In this document: piece after piece, positions 1 through 5,251 of the stretch
Layout: each line of letters begins with the position of its first letter
Numbering within the stretch: position 1 is the stretch's first letter
From: Acidimicrobiales bacterium
GTDB lineage: Bacteria; Actinomycetota; Acidimicrobiia; Acidimicrobiales; JAKAVM01
Direction: 5' to 3'
DNA: 5,251 nt
Assembly (NCBI GenBank): GCA_027451785.1
Contig: DAIDIS010000206.1
Location: 1 to 5,251 of the forward strand
The notes under the pieces: generated by a model
What the model was told of the DNA's origin: nothing
Seen by the model: the letters and a program-made list of their open reading frames with translations, nothing else
The model's database searches: none
Position numbers and translations under genes: made by a program

Positions 1-2
1 AA

Positions 3-1220
3 TCTCCCGATAGGTTCTATTGCTCAAGGGGTGGATTCCTGGGGGAACTGGCGCAGTTCGATCCTTCGGCTTTTGGGATTATGCCGGTAACGGTTGAGGG
101 AGCTGAACCCGACCAGCTTATTGCCCTTCAGGTTGCGGCGACCGCTTTGAATGATGCCGGTGGGTTCGAGGTCATTTCGTCTCCTGACAAGACGGGCGTG
201 ATTATCGGGCGCGGTGGGTACCTCACCCCTGGAATTGCTCGGTTGGAGCAACGTGTTCGCACCTCCGAGCAGCTTGCGGCCACCTTGCGTTCGATACTTC
301 CCGACGCGAGCGAGTCACAGATTCGTGCTGTCAAGGATGCGTTCGATAACCGCCTCGGATCCTTCCGGCCGGAGGCGGCGATAGACCTAGTGCCCAACCT
401 CACTGCTTCGCGCATAGCCAACCGGTTGGATCTTCATGGACCGGCCTACACGGTGGACGGCGCCTGCGCCTCCTCATTGTTGGCTGTTGACGCCGGGATC
501 CGAGAGCTTCGGAGCGGCCGCTGTGACCTTGTTATGGCGGGAGGAATACATCTGTGCCATGACGTTACGATCTGGAGCGTCTTCACCCAGATGAAGGCGC
601 TATCCCGCTCCGGTGTCATCCGACCCTTCGATGAGAAGGCGGACGGGCTCGTGATCGGCGAGGGAGCCGGTATCGTCGTTTTGAAACGCCTCGAAGACGC
701 TGTGGCCGATGGCGACAGGGTCTATGCAGTCTTGGAAGGACTGGGAGTCTCTTCCGACGGCAAGGACGTGACACTCATGAAGCCGAGTGTGAAGGGTCAA
801 CTCATAGCGGTCCAAAGGGCATGGAAGGAGGCGGGTATCCCTTCGTCGTCCATTGGCCTGTTGGAGGCTCATGGCACGGCCACTCCGACCGGCGATGCCG
901 CAGAGATCGAAACAATGGCCAGGTACTTCTCGACGAGAATCGATGGCAGGACTCAGCCTGTGATCGGCTCGGTGAAATCCATGATCGGCCATGCAATGCC
1001 TGCTGCCGGGATTGCCGGCCTGATAAAGGCGGTAATGGCGGTCAAGGAGGGAATCGCTCCTCCTACCCTCAATTGCGACGAGCCGCAGGCGTCTCTTGCC
1101 TCAACGGGCTTCCACCCGATTGCAGATTCCGATGTGTGGCCGGTTCCGGCAGGCGACTTCCGGGTGGCGGCGGTAAATGCTTTCGGTTTCGGGGGGATCA
1201 ACACGCATGCGGTGATTCGC
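3..1220 (+). other. Ketosynthase (KS) domain, N-terminus cut off by the window
   Basis: This domain catalyses decarboxylative Claisen condensation of malonyl-ACP with the growing acyl chain. The catalytic Cys129 sits in VDGACASSLLAV (TGC at 465-467). The two catalytic histidines are His264 in EAHGTATPTGD (870-872) and His304 in SVKSMIGHAMPAAG (990-992), with the conserved Lys299 just before the second. The domain closes with NAFGFGGINTHAV (residues 366-378). The full Cys-His-His set argues for a condensing KS, not a decarboxylase-only or chain-length-factor type. The segment EGAEPDQLIALQVAA follows the lipid/PUFA-like KS pattern. Some tens of residues of the domain should lie upstream of the window. 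Residues 381-508 form the KS-AT linker, which includes a WRGRNDIWFSPSGL stretch leading into the AT. Confidence 0.95.
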
Positions 1221-4200
1221 TCCTTCAACGAACCGGCGGCATCCGCGGTGGTTATGCCCTCACCGGTATCCTCCGGCGAGGAGGGAAGTAAGGCACAAGA
1301 GCTATCGGTGCCACATCCCGAGGCACCCTTGCCTGGTGGACGGATTGTCTTGATGACCGGAAGCGACGCAGAGGCTCTCATCACCCAGCTCGATGAGCTG
1401 GAAAATGCAACCGAGCCTGGAACGACGCTTGGTGATCGCGACGATCGGGAGAAAGTCCTCGACTCCTCCGCCAAGTTGCGTCTCGCAATCGTCGACCCGA
1501 ACAAAAGGAAGATTGACCTTGCGAAAGTCATGGTCGCCAAGGGCAAGCCATGGCGTGGACGGAACGACATCTGGTTTTCTCCATCGGGGCTCGTCGCCAA
1601 CGGGGGAAAAATTGCCTTTGTGTTCCCAGGCATGGAGCCCACTTACTCCCCGGACGCCACTGAAGTATCAGAGCACTTCGCTATCGCGCCCGCTGAGGAG
1701 TCTCAGTATTGGAACGACGAAGAGGAAGTCGGTCCAATCGAGCAGCAGTCCCGAGCGATTCTGGTTACAGCCCGAGCGCTGAACCTCGCATTGAAGGAGC
1801 TTGGAGTTCACCCACACGGGATTGCAGGTCACTCCCTAGGCGAGTGGAGCGGTTTGGTTGTATCGGGAATGGTGACAACCGAGGCGCTCCACAACATCTC
1901 AAAGCGCTTGGAGGCGACCGAGTTCGACTTTCCCGACCTCGTCTATCTAATGGTCGGAGCGGGGGTCGAAGTCGCGACCTCGGTGATCGAGGACCTGCCT
2001 GGAGTCGTTCTCTCCCATGACAACTGCCCGCATCAGGCGATTCTTTGTGGAGATGACGCAAGCTGCCAGGAAGCGGCGGCAAGGCTCAGGGCAAAGGGAG
2101 TCATCTGCCAAGACCTGAAGTTGAGGACGGGTTTCCATACGCCCGCGATCGAACCATTTGTCGGGCCGTTCAGAGCGTTGCTCGACGACGCGACGTTGAA
2201 CCCTCCTATCACCCCCCTTTGGTCTGCCACTACTGCAGCACTCTGCCCCGATGACCCCAAGGCCCTTAGGGACCTGACGGTTGAGCACCTCTTGAAGCCG
2301 GTAAGGTTCCGCGAGCTGGCGCTGTCCATGTATGACGCCGGGTTCAGGGTTTTCGTTCAGGTAGGGTTCGGATCCACTGCCGGGTTCATTGATGACACCC
2401 TGCATGACTTGGACGCATCCACCCTTACCGCCGGATCACCGAAGAAACCAGGCATGCAGCAGCTCCTCCGAGTATCCGCGGGTCTTTGGGCCGAGGGCGT
2501 AAACATCGACTTCAGCCGGCTGGCTGCGGGCAAGGGCGTCCTTAGCGTTGAGCAGAAGCGGAAGGCAAGGACCTTCGCCAAGTTCGACCCGTCAAGGAGC
2601 AGGCACGTCCCTCTTGGTGTGCCGCTCGTGGATATCGGTCGACTGGACGAATCCTTTTCAATTGGCTCCGGGAGCGCTCCCGGAGCAACACCAGTTTCGT
2701 CTGCGGTTACGCCTCCGCAAAGCCCTGATGCCGCAAGGGCTGCCATTGATCCGGGTGCCGCTTCAGTGGGCCGGGTGGGAGACCCGCCAACAACCAAGCC
2801 CCTCGGGGCTCCCTGGAGTGACGAGAACAACAGCCCTCAGGAGCGAGGCTACGGTCGGCAGGATCAGGGCTACGGCCCTCAGGAGCGAGGCTACGGTCCT
2901 CAATGGCAAGGCCAACCTGCGGATTCCGAGGAATATACCCGGTCGGCACAGGTGCCTGCTCAGGGAAGCCAGATGAGTGCTTTTGGTCCTCCGCCCCTAA
3001 CGGGGACGCCGGTCGACGGTGCCATCTCACAGGCATACGAAGCGGCATTGCGAGCGGCAGCCGATGCTCAACGCCAGATTGCAGGCCTGCTGTCTGCACC
3101 TTCACTTCATATTTCTCAGATGCCTCCTCCGGTATTTCGGACCGGCGGCGTGGGAGACCTAATGACCGGCGTGGGTGACGTCGCCGAGACCGCAGAAAGG
3201 GCAGTGTCTGCGGACACCTCGCCTGGGTCCGGTGGTTTCGGGCAAACGGTCAGCCATCAAGGTGGAGACCAGGCCCCGCCGATGAGTAGGTCTACAGGCG
3301 CACCCAAGATTGCCGACAGAGCTCAAGATCAAGGCGTTCGGGCAACTCGAACGAAGAGAGGGGATGAGGCGAGCCATTCCGGCGGTGGTAGGAGCACTGG
3401 AGAAACGGCACCTGGAAGCTCCGCTACCACAACCGTGGTTCCTGCCGCCTCGGCCTCGGGTTCTGCCGCCGCATCAGCATCAGCTCCTGCGCCTGCATCG
3501 GCTCCTGCCGAGCGAAAGACGAAGCAACAGGTTACGAAGAAGATCCTCCTGTCCGTCGACGAGTTCCCGGAGTTGCACGGCCACGCGCTTTACACCCAGC
3601 CCGAGCAGTGGCCAGTCGATGCCGATCGCTTTCCTGTGGTGCCGATGACCATGCTCATCGACCTCATGATGGAGGCGGCGATGTCGATGGCGCCCGGCAA
3701 GGTCGTAATAGCTCTGGAGAACGTAAGAGCACTTCGCTGGCTGGCCGTTGCGCCGCCGGTTGAGGTGACCGTAAGGCTCTCCATGCTTGAATCCGAGCGG
3801 GTCCAAGTGGCTATCGACGGCTACGCCAGGGCAACAGTTGTTCTGGCCGACAACTATCCGGAGCCCCTGGATCCGGCCATGCCTCCGATTACAGATGCCA
3901 GCCCTTCGGACATCCCCGCGCCGAACGTTTACCTCGATCGATGGATGTTCCACGGCCCTTCTTATCGTGGAATTGTCGAGTTGGGCGAAATCGGAGTAGA
4001 TGGAATGCGAGCAAGACTTGCAAACCTTCCCGCCAGGGGAGCCCTTTTGGACTGCGCCGGGCAGATGATGGGCTATTGGATCATGAGGAACCTCGAGGTC
4101 GACCGCATTGCACTACCCGCATCCATTGACAAGATGCGCTTCTTCGGGCCGTTCCCGCCGGTAGGAGAGATCGTTCCCTGCGAGCTGAGGATCAGCCAAG

Positions 4201-5066
4201 TGGGAGACCGTACTGTCCAGTCAAACATGGAGCTGATGGTCAAAGGCAAGGTGTGGTGCCGAATCGACGGATGGATCGACCGTCGCTTCGATGGCGACGA
4301 AAAGGTATGGCAGTGCACCATATCCCCGGAAACGGCGGCAATCTCGGAGTACCGCAAGCCGGGCTTTTTCATCGTCGACGAGCACTGGTCGGATGCTGCC
4401 AGTCGAGACCTTGCTATGAGACGGTACCTGAGCCACGTGGATCGCGAGAAGTACGCGAGCTTGAACCCGAGGGCCCAAAGGCAGTGGCTTCTGGGGAGGA
4501 TGGCAGTCAAGGATGCTGTGCGCAATTGGTTGTGGGACCGCGGAGTAGAGTCGGTTTTCCCGGTCGAGGTGGAGGTCCACAACGACTTGGTATCGGGTCG
4601 CCCATATGTGACCGGGAGCTTTGATGCTGATTTGCGGGTCTCTTTGTCTCACACTGAATGGATGGCGGTTGCCGTGTGTGTCGAAGGATACGACGTGGGG
4701 ATCGACATCGAAAAGATCGAGGAGCGATCCGACGCGTTTGCAGAGTTGGCTCTGTCAAAGCAAGAGCAGGAACTGCAACCCGAAGGAGTACCGGACGACG
4801 AATGGTTGGCAATAGCGTGGACATGCAAGGAGGCGGTCTCCAAGGCTTCCGGGTCCGGGCTTCAAGGTAAGCCCCATGGTTTCGTTATCAACGAGGTTGG
4901 TAACGGCGTCATCTCGGTGACCGACCCGTGGCGACGAACGTGGAAGGTGGGAGTCGCAAGAGAAGGCGACTATGTGGTCAGCGTGACACTCGGTCGCCCC
5001 ATTGAAGGGCATGAGGACGGCGAAGGCCTAATCGGAGAGGGCCAAGGAGTGCTGGCACAACGATGA
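3..5066 (+). CDS. Iterative type I polyketide/lipid synthase, KS-AT-linker-DH-PPTase (5' partial)
   Basis: This is the C-terminal 1687 residues of a multidomain cytosolic synthase predicted to extend and dehydrate an acyl chain carried on an ACP. The frame is open from nt 3 to the TGA at 5064-5066. The ATG at nt 81 is not the start, because residues encoded before it (PDRFYCSRGGF, then FDPSAFGI) are conserved KS sequence. The true start must lie upstream. Domains, numbered from the nt-81 Met: KS to about 380, KS-AT linker 381-508, AT about 509-815, disordered linker about 860-1150, DH about 1153-1400, PPTase about 1430-1637, then a short acidic tail. No ACP (no DSL-type phosphopantetheine serine motif), KR or enoylreductase is visible. 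The stop overlaps the start of an ACP-like gene, so the two are probably co-translated partners. Resemblance is to PUFA, enediyne and glycolipid synthases. The domain calls are firm; the product is unknown, and further domains upstream cannot be excluded. Confidence 0.95.
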   Translation, partial: SPDRFYCSRGGFLGELAQFDPSAFGIMPVTVEGAEPDQLIALQVAATALNDAGGFEVISSPDKTGVIIGRGGYLTPGIARLEQRVRTSEQLAATLRSILPDASESQIRAVKDAFDNRLGSFRPEAAIDLVPNLTASRIANRLDLHGPAYTVDGACASSLLAVDAGIRELRSGRCDLVMAGGIHLCHDVTIWSVFTQMKALSRSGVIRPFDEKADGLVIGEGAGIVVLKRLEDAVADGDRVYAVLEGLGVSSDGKDVTLMKPSVKGQLIAVQRAWKEAGIPSSSIGLLEAHGTATPTGDAAEIETMARYFSTRIDGRTQPVIGSVKSMIGHAMPAAGIAGLIKAVMAVKEGIAPPTLNCDEPQASLASTGFHPIADSDVWPVPAGDFRVAAVNAFGFGGINTHAVIRSFNEPAASAVVMPSPVSSGEEGSKAQELSVPHPEAPLPGGRIVLMTGSDAEALITQLDELENATEPGTTLGDRDDREKVLDSSAKLRLAIVDPNKRKIDLAKVMVAKGKPWRGRNDIWFSPSGLVANGGKIAFVFPGMEPTYSPDATEVSEHFAIAPAEESQYWNDEEEVGPIEQQSRAILVTARALNLALKELGVHPHGIAGHSLGEWSGLVVSGMVTTEALHNISKRLEATEFDFPDLVYLMVGAGVEVATSVIEDLPGVVLSHDNCPHQAILCGDDASCQEAAARLRAKGVICQDLKLRTGFHTPAIEPFVGPFRALLDDATLNPPITPLWSATTAALCPDDPKALRDLTVEHLLKPVRFRELALSMYDAGFRVFVQVGFGSTAGFIDDTLHDLDASTLTAGSPKKPGMQQLLRVSAGLWAEGVNIDFSRLAAGKGVLSVEQKRKARTFAKFDPSRSRHVPLGVPLVDIGRLDESFSIGSGSAPGATPVSSAVTPPQSPDAARAAIDPGAASVGRVGDPPTTKPLGAPWSDENNSPQERGYGRQDQGYGPQERGYGPQWQGQPADSEEYTRSAQVPAQGSQMSAFGPPPLTGTPVDGAISQAYEAALRAAADAQRQIAGLLSAPSLHISQMPPPVFRTGGVGDLMTGVGDVAETAERAVSADTSPGSGGFGQTVSHQGGDQAPPMSRSTGAPKIADRAQDQGVRATRTKRGDEASHSGGGRSTGETAPGSSATTTVVPAASASGSAAASASAPAPASAPAERKTKQQVTKKILLSVDEFPELHGHALYTQPEQWPVDADRFPVVPMTMLIDLMMEAAMSMAPGKVVIALENVRALRWLAVAPPVEVTVRLSMLESERVQVAIDGYARATVVLADNYPEPLDPAMPPITDASPSDIPAPNVYLDRWMFHGPSYRGIVELGEIGVDGMRARLANLPARGALLDCAGQMMGYWIMRNLEVDRIALPASIDKMRFFGPFPPVGEIVPCELRISQVGDRTVQSNMELMVKGKVWCRIDGWIDRRFDGDEKVWQCTISPETAAISEYRKPGFFIVDEHWSDAASRDLAMRRYLSHVDREKYASLNPRAQRQWLLGRMAVKDAVRNWLWDRGVESVFPVEVEVHNDLVSGRPYVTGSFDADLRVSLSHTEWMAVAVCVEGYDVGIDIEKIEERSDAFAELALSKQEQELQPEGVPDDEWLAIAWTCKEAVSKASGSGLQGKPHGFVINEVGNGVISVTDPWRRTWKVGVAREGDYVVSVTLGRPIEGHEDGEGLIGEGQGVLAQR
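1605..2522 (+). other. Malonyl-type acyltransferase (AT) domain
   Basis: This domain transfers an extender acyl group, most likely malonyl, from CoA to the ACP phosphopantetheine. The nucleophile is Ser585 in AGHSLGEWSG (TCC at 1833-1835). The catalytic His is His686 in TGFHTPAIEPF (2136-2138). Arg609 lies about 24 residues after the serine and may be the carboxylate-binding arginine. The residue before the catalytic His is Phe, as in the HAFH pattern of malonyl-specific ATs rather than the YASH pattern of methylmalonyl ATs, so malonyl is inferred. The N-terminal loop reads AFVFPGMEP instead of the usual FPGQGSQ, so the oxyanion-hole Gln is replaced. The domain is otherwise normal in length and order. 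Confidence 0.88.
2665..2686 (+). repeat. Perfect 22-bp palindrome inside the coding region
   Basis: The sequence gctccgggagc followed by gctcccggagc is an exact inverted repeat with no spacer. As RNA it could fold into a 9-bp GC-rich stem with a four-base GCGC loop. It encodes residues about 863-869 (GSAPGA region), where the AT end gives way to the linker. No T-run follows, so it is not an intrinsic terminator. It may be a chance product of Gly/Ser/Pro codons, a translational pause site or a protein-binding site. Confidence 0.8.
2835..2912 (+). repeat. 21-bp tandem repeat encoding a PQERGYG-type heptad
   Basis: There are three full units and one partial: PQERGYG (2835-2855), RQDQGYG (2856-2876), PQERGYG (2877-2897) and PQWQG (2898-2912). 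Units 1 and 3 are identical over 24 bp, counted from 2833-2856 and 2875-2898, which are 42 bp apart. The middle unit has diverged. The near-identity at DNA level points to recent slippage or duplication in the linker. The Gln/Gly/Tyr content is that of a flexible, extended spacer. Confidence 0.85.
3441..3509 (+). repeat. Ala/Ser/Pro-rich low-complexity tract
   Basis: Residues 1121-1143 consist only of Ala (12), Ser (6), Pro (4) and Gly (1), built from repeated gca/gcc, tca/tcg and cct codons. This resembles the Ala-Pro tethers that flank mobile carrier domains in synthases. It lies just before a basic stretch (ERKTKQQVTKK) that leads into the DH domain. Its likely role is a semi-rigid hinge. 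Confidence 0.75.
3537..4286 (+). other. PKS-type dehydratase (DH), double hotdog
   Basis: This domain removes water from a beta-hydroxyacyl-ACP to give an enoyl-ACP. The first hotdog begins around FPELHGHAL; His1168 (3582-3584) aligns with the catalytic His of the PKS DH motif. The stretch DRFPVVPMT follows. The second hotdog has FHGPSYRGI (residues 1290-1298) and LLDCAGQ, where Asp1324 (4050-4052) and Gln1328 match the DxxxQ catalytic motif. The usual HxxxGxxxxP reads HALYTQPEQWP here, so the Gly is Thr. This looks like divergence within the lipid-like subfamily rather than clear inactivation. A DH implies that a ketoreductase acts before it, and none is visible in this window. Confidence 0.85.
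4362..4991 (+). other. C-terminal 4'-phosphopantetheinyl transferase (Sfp-type PPTase) domain
   Basis: This domain transfers 4'-phosphopantetheine from CoA to a serine of an ACP, converting it to the holo form. Visible motifs are WLLGRMAVKDAVR (about residues 1469-1481), SGRPYV (1505-1510), SLSH (1521-1524), VGIDIEKIEER with metal-binding Asp1542 (4704-4706) and Glu1544, and WTCKEAVSK with Glu1584 (4830-4832), Lys1583 and Lys1588. All key residues are present, so it should be active. Its size fits a full Sfp-like two-lobe domain, as in the C-terminal PPTase of enediyne PKSs. With no ACP visible in this polypeptide, the obvious substrate is the ACP encoded immediately downstream. The remaining tail (about residues 1638-1661) is short, Gly/Glu-rich and of unknown role. 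Confidence 0.92.
5044..5049 (+). promoter_or_regulatory. Ribosome binding site candidate for the ATG at 5063
   Basis: AAGGAG lies 13 nt before the ATG at 5063, somewhat far for a strong site. It is inside the 3' end of the synthase gene, and the ATGA overlap suggests translational coupling that would compensate for weak spacing. Confidence 0.4.
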
Positions 5067-5251
5067 CAGCACACGAGAAAGGAACAGGAACAACAATGGT
5101 TGACGCGAGCACGACCGGGACGTCAGTTGGAGGACAGGAAGTGAGCTCCGAAGAGACCCTTGAGGTCGTAGCGGCAATGATCGCGGAGATCATCGGAGAG
5201 GACTATGCCAGCGAGATCTCGATCGGCATGGAGACAACGTTCGCAGAGGAT
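5063..5251 (+). CDS. Acyl carrier protein or ACP-containing protein (3' partial)
   Basis: The visible 63 residues end in a typical ACP first helix and loop: EETLEVVAAMIAEIIG, then EDYASEISIGMETTFAED. The pattern is V..(I/V).E..G, acidic loop, then T.F.ED, which in ACPs runs straight into the phosphopantetheine-serine motif. That serine should lie just past the window edge. The protein would carry the growing chain for the upstream KS, AT and DH, and be activated by the upstream PPTase. The frame begins at an ATG overlapping the synthase stop (ATGA), with in-frame alternatives at ATG 5096 and GTG 5141. Whether this is a stand-alone ACP or the start of a larger fusion, for example ACP plus hydrolase, cannot be seen. 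The ACP identity is likely but rests on about 40 residues. Confidence 0.75.
   Translation, partial: MTAHEKGTGTTMVDASTTGTSVGGQEVSSEETLEVVAAMIAEIIGEDYASEISIGMETTFAED
5129..5133 (+). promoter_or_regulatory. Strong Shine-Dalgarno candidate for an alternative GTG start at 5141
   Basis: GGAGG lies 7 nt before an in-frame GTG (5141-5143). This is the best-spaced ribosome site in the region and would give an ACP starting MSSEETLEVV, with almost no tail before helix 1. Translation from 5063 or 5096 instead adds a Gly/Thr-rich leader of 26 or 15 residues. Confidence 0.45.

Larger units (their letters stand above)
2658..3536 (+). other. Low-complexity, probably disordered AT-DH linker
   Basis: Residues about 860-1152 are rich in Ala, Pro, Gly, Ser and Gln and poor in large hydrophobics, as expected for a flexible tether. 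The linker contains three GYG heptad repeats (residues 919-939), one predicted amphipathic helix (about 981-1006, ISQAYEAALRAAADAQRQ), a GVGD-rich turn region (1023-1033), and an Ala/Ser/Pro run just before the DH. In enediyne and PUFA synthases the ACP and KR usually occupy the region between AT and DH. Here I see neither an ACP serine motif nor a Rossmann fold. The inferred role is to let the AT/KS core and the DH/PPTase end reach a separate ACP. Confidence 0.75.

Noticed and set aside
81..83. ATG at 81 considered as the true start of the synthase
   Set aside because: The frame is open upstream to nt 3 and the residues before it are conserved KS sequence. Starting here would remove part of the KS fold.
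953..1642. Long open frame on the minus strand (229 codons) opposite the KS-AT region
   Set aside because: It lies entirely opposite a strongly supported KS-AT coding frame, its translation shows no recognisable domain, and such antisense frames are common in GC-rich genes.
2665..2686. Palindrome considered as an intrinsic terminator
   Set aside because: It is followed by aacaccagttt with no T-run, and the coding frame continues through it for another 2.4 kb.
2548..2976. Plus-strand alternative frame through the AT end and linker (142 codons)
   Set aside because: It is Arg/Pro/Leu-rich, as expected from reading a GC-rich linker out of frame, with no domain signal. The main frame explains the repeats as in-frame heptads.
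3141..3176. TGGVGDLMTGVGD resembles the glycine-rich NADPH loop of a ketoreductase
   Set aside because: No beta-alpha-beta continuation, no catalytic Ser/Tyr/Lys set, and the surrounding sequence is low-complexity linker. The similarity is compositional only.
4507..4824. Minus-strand open frames opposite the PPTase region
   Set aside because: They overlap conserved PPTase motifs on the plus strand and show no protein-family features.

Overview
The window lies inside one large plus-strand operon for assembling a polyketide or specialised lipid. The first reading frame is already open at the window edge (nt 3) and ends at nt 5066, so the window shows the last 1687 residues of a giant synthase whose N-terminus lies upstream. 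A second gene starts at an ATGA overlap (nt 5063) and runs off the right edge. There is no non-coding stretch longer than a few bases. I see no RNA gene, insertion sequence, CRISPR array, promoter or terminator.

The large protein reads, in order: a ketosynthase (KS) with an intact Cys-His-His triad (start cut off); a linker; a malonyl-type acyltransferase (AT); a roughly 290-residue low-complexity, probably disordered linker; a double-hotdog dehydratase (DH); and a C-terminal Sfp-type 4'-phosphopantetheinyl transferase (PPTase). No acyl carrier protein (ACP), ketoreductase (KR) or enoylreductase is visible in it. The downstream gene begins like an ACP. The likely arrangement is a KS-AT-DH-PPTase protein that works on an ACP supplied as a separate, translationally coupled protein. 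The fused PPTase would attach phosphopantetheine to that ACP, the AT would load malonyl, the KS would condense, an unseen KR would reduce and the DH would dehydrate.

The KS and domain order resemble the iterative 'lipid-like' type I PKS group (polyunsaturated fatty acid synthases, enediyne PKSs, heterocyst glycolipid synthases) and related uncharacterised actinobacterial synthases, more than modular antibiotic PKSs. The product cannot be read from this window.

Base composition looks moderately GC-rich, with mixed third positions and regular use of AGG for arginine. This and the family resemblance suggest an actinobacterium-like host, with low confidence. Protein residue numbers below count the in-frame Met codon at nt 81 as residue 1. 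That codon is internal, not the start.
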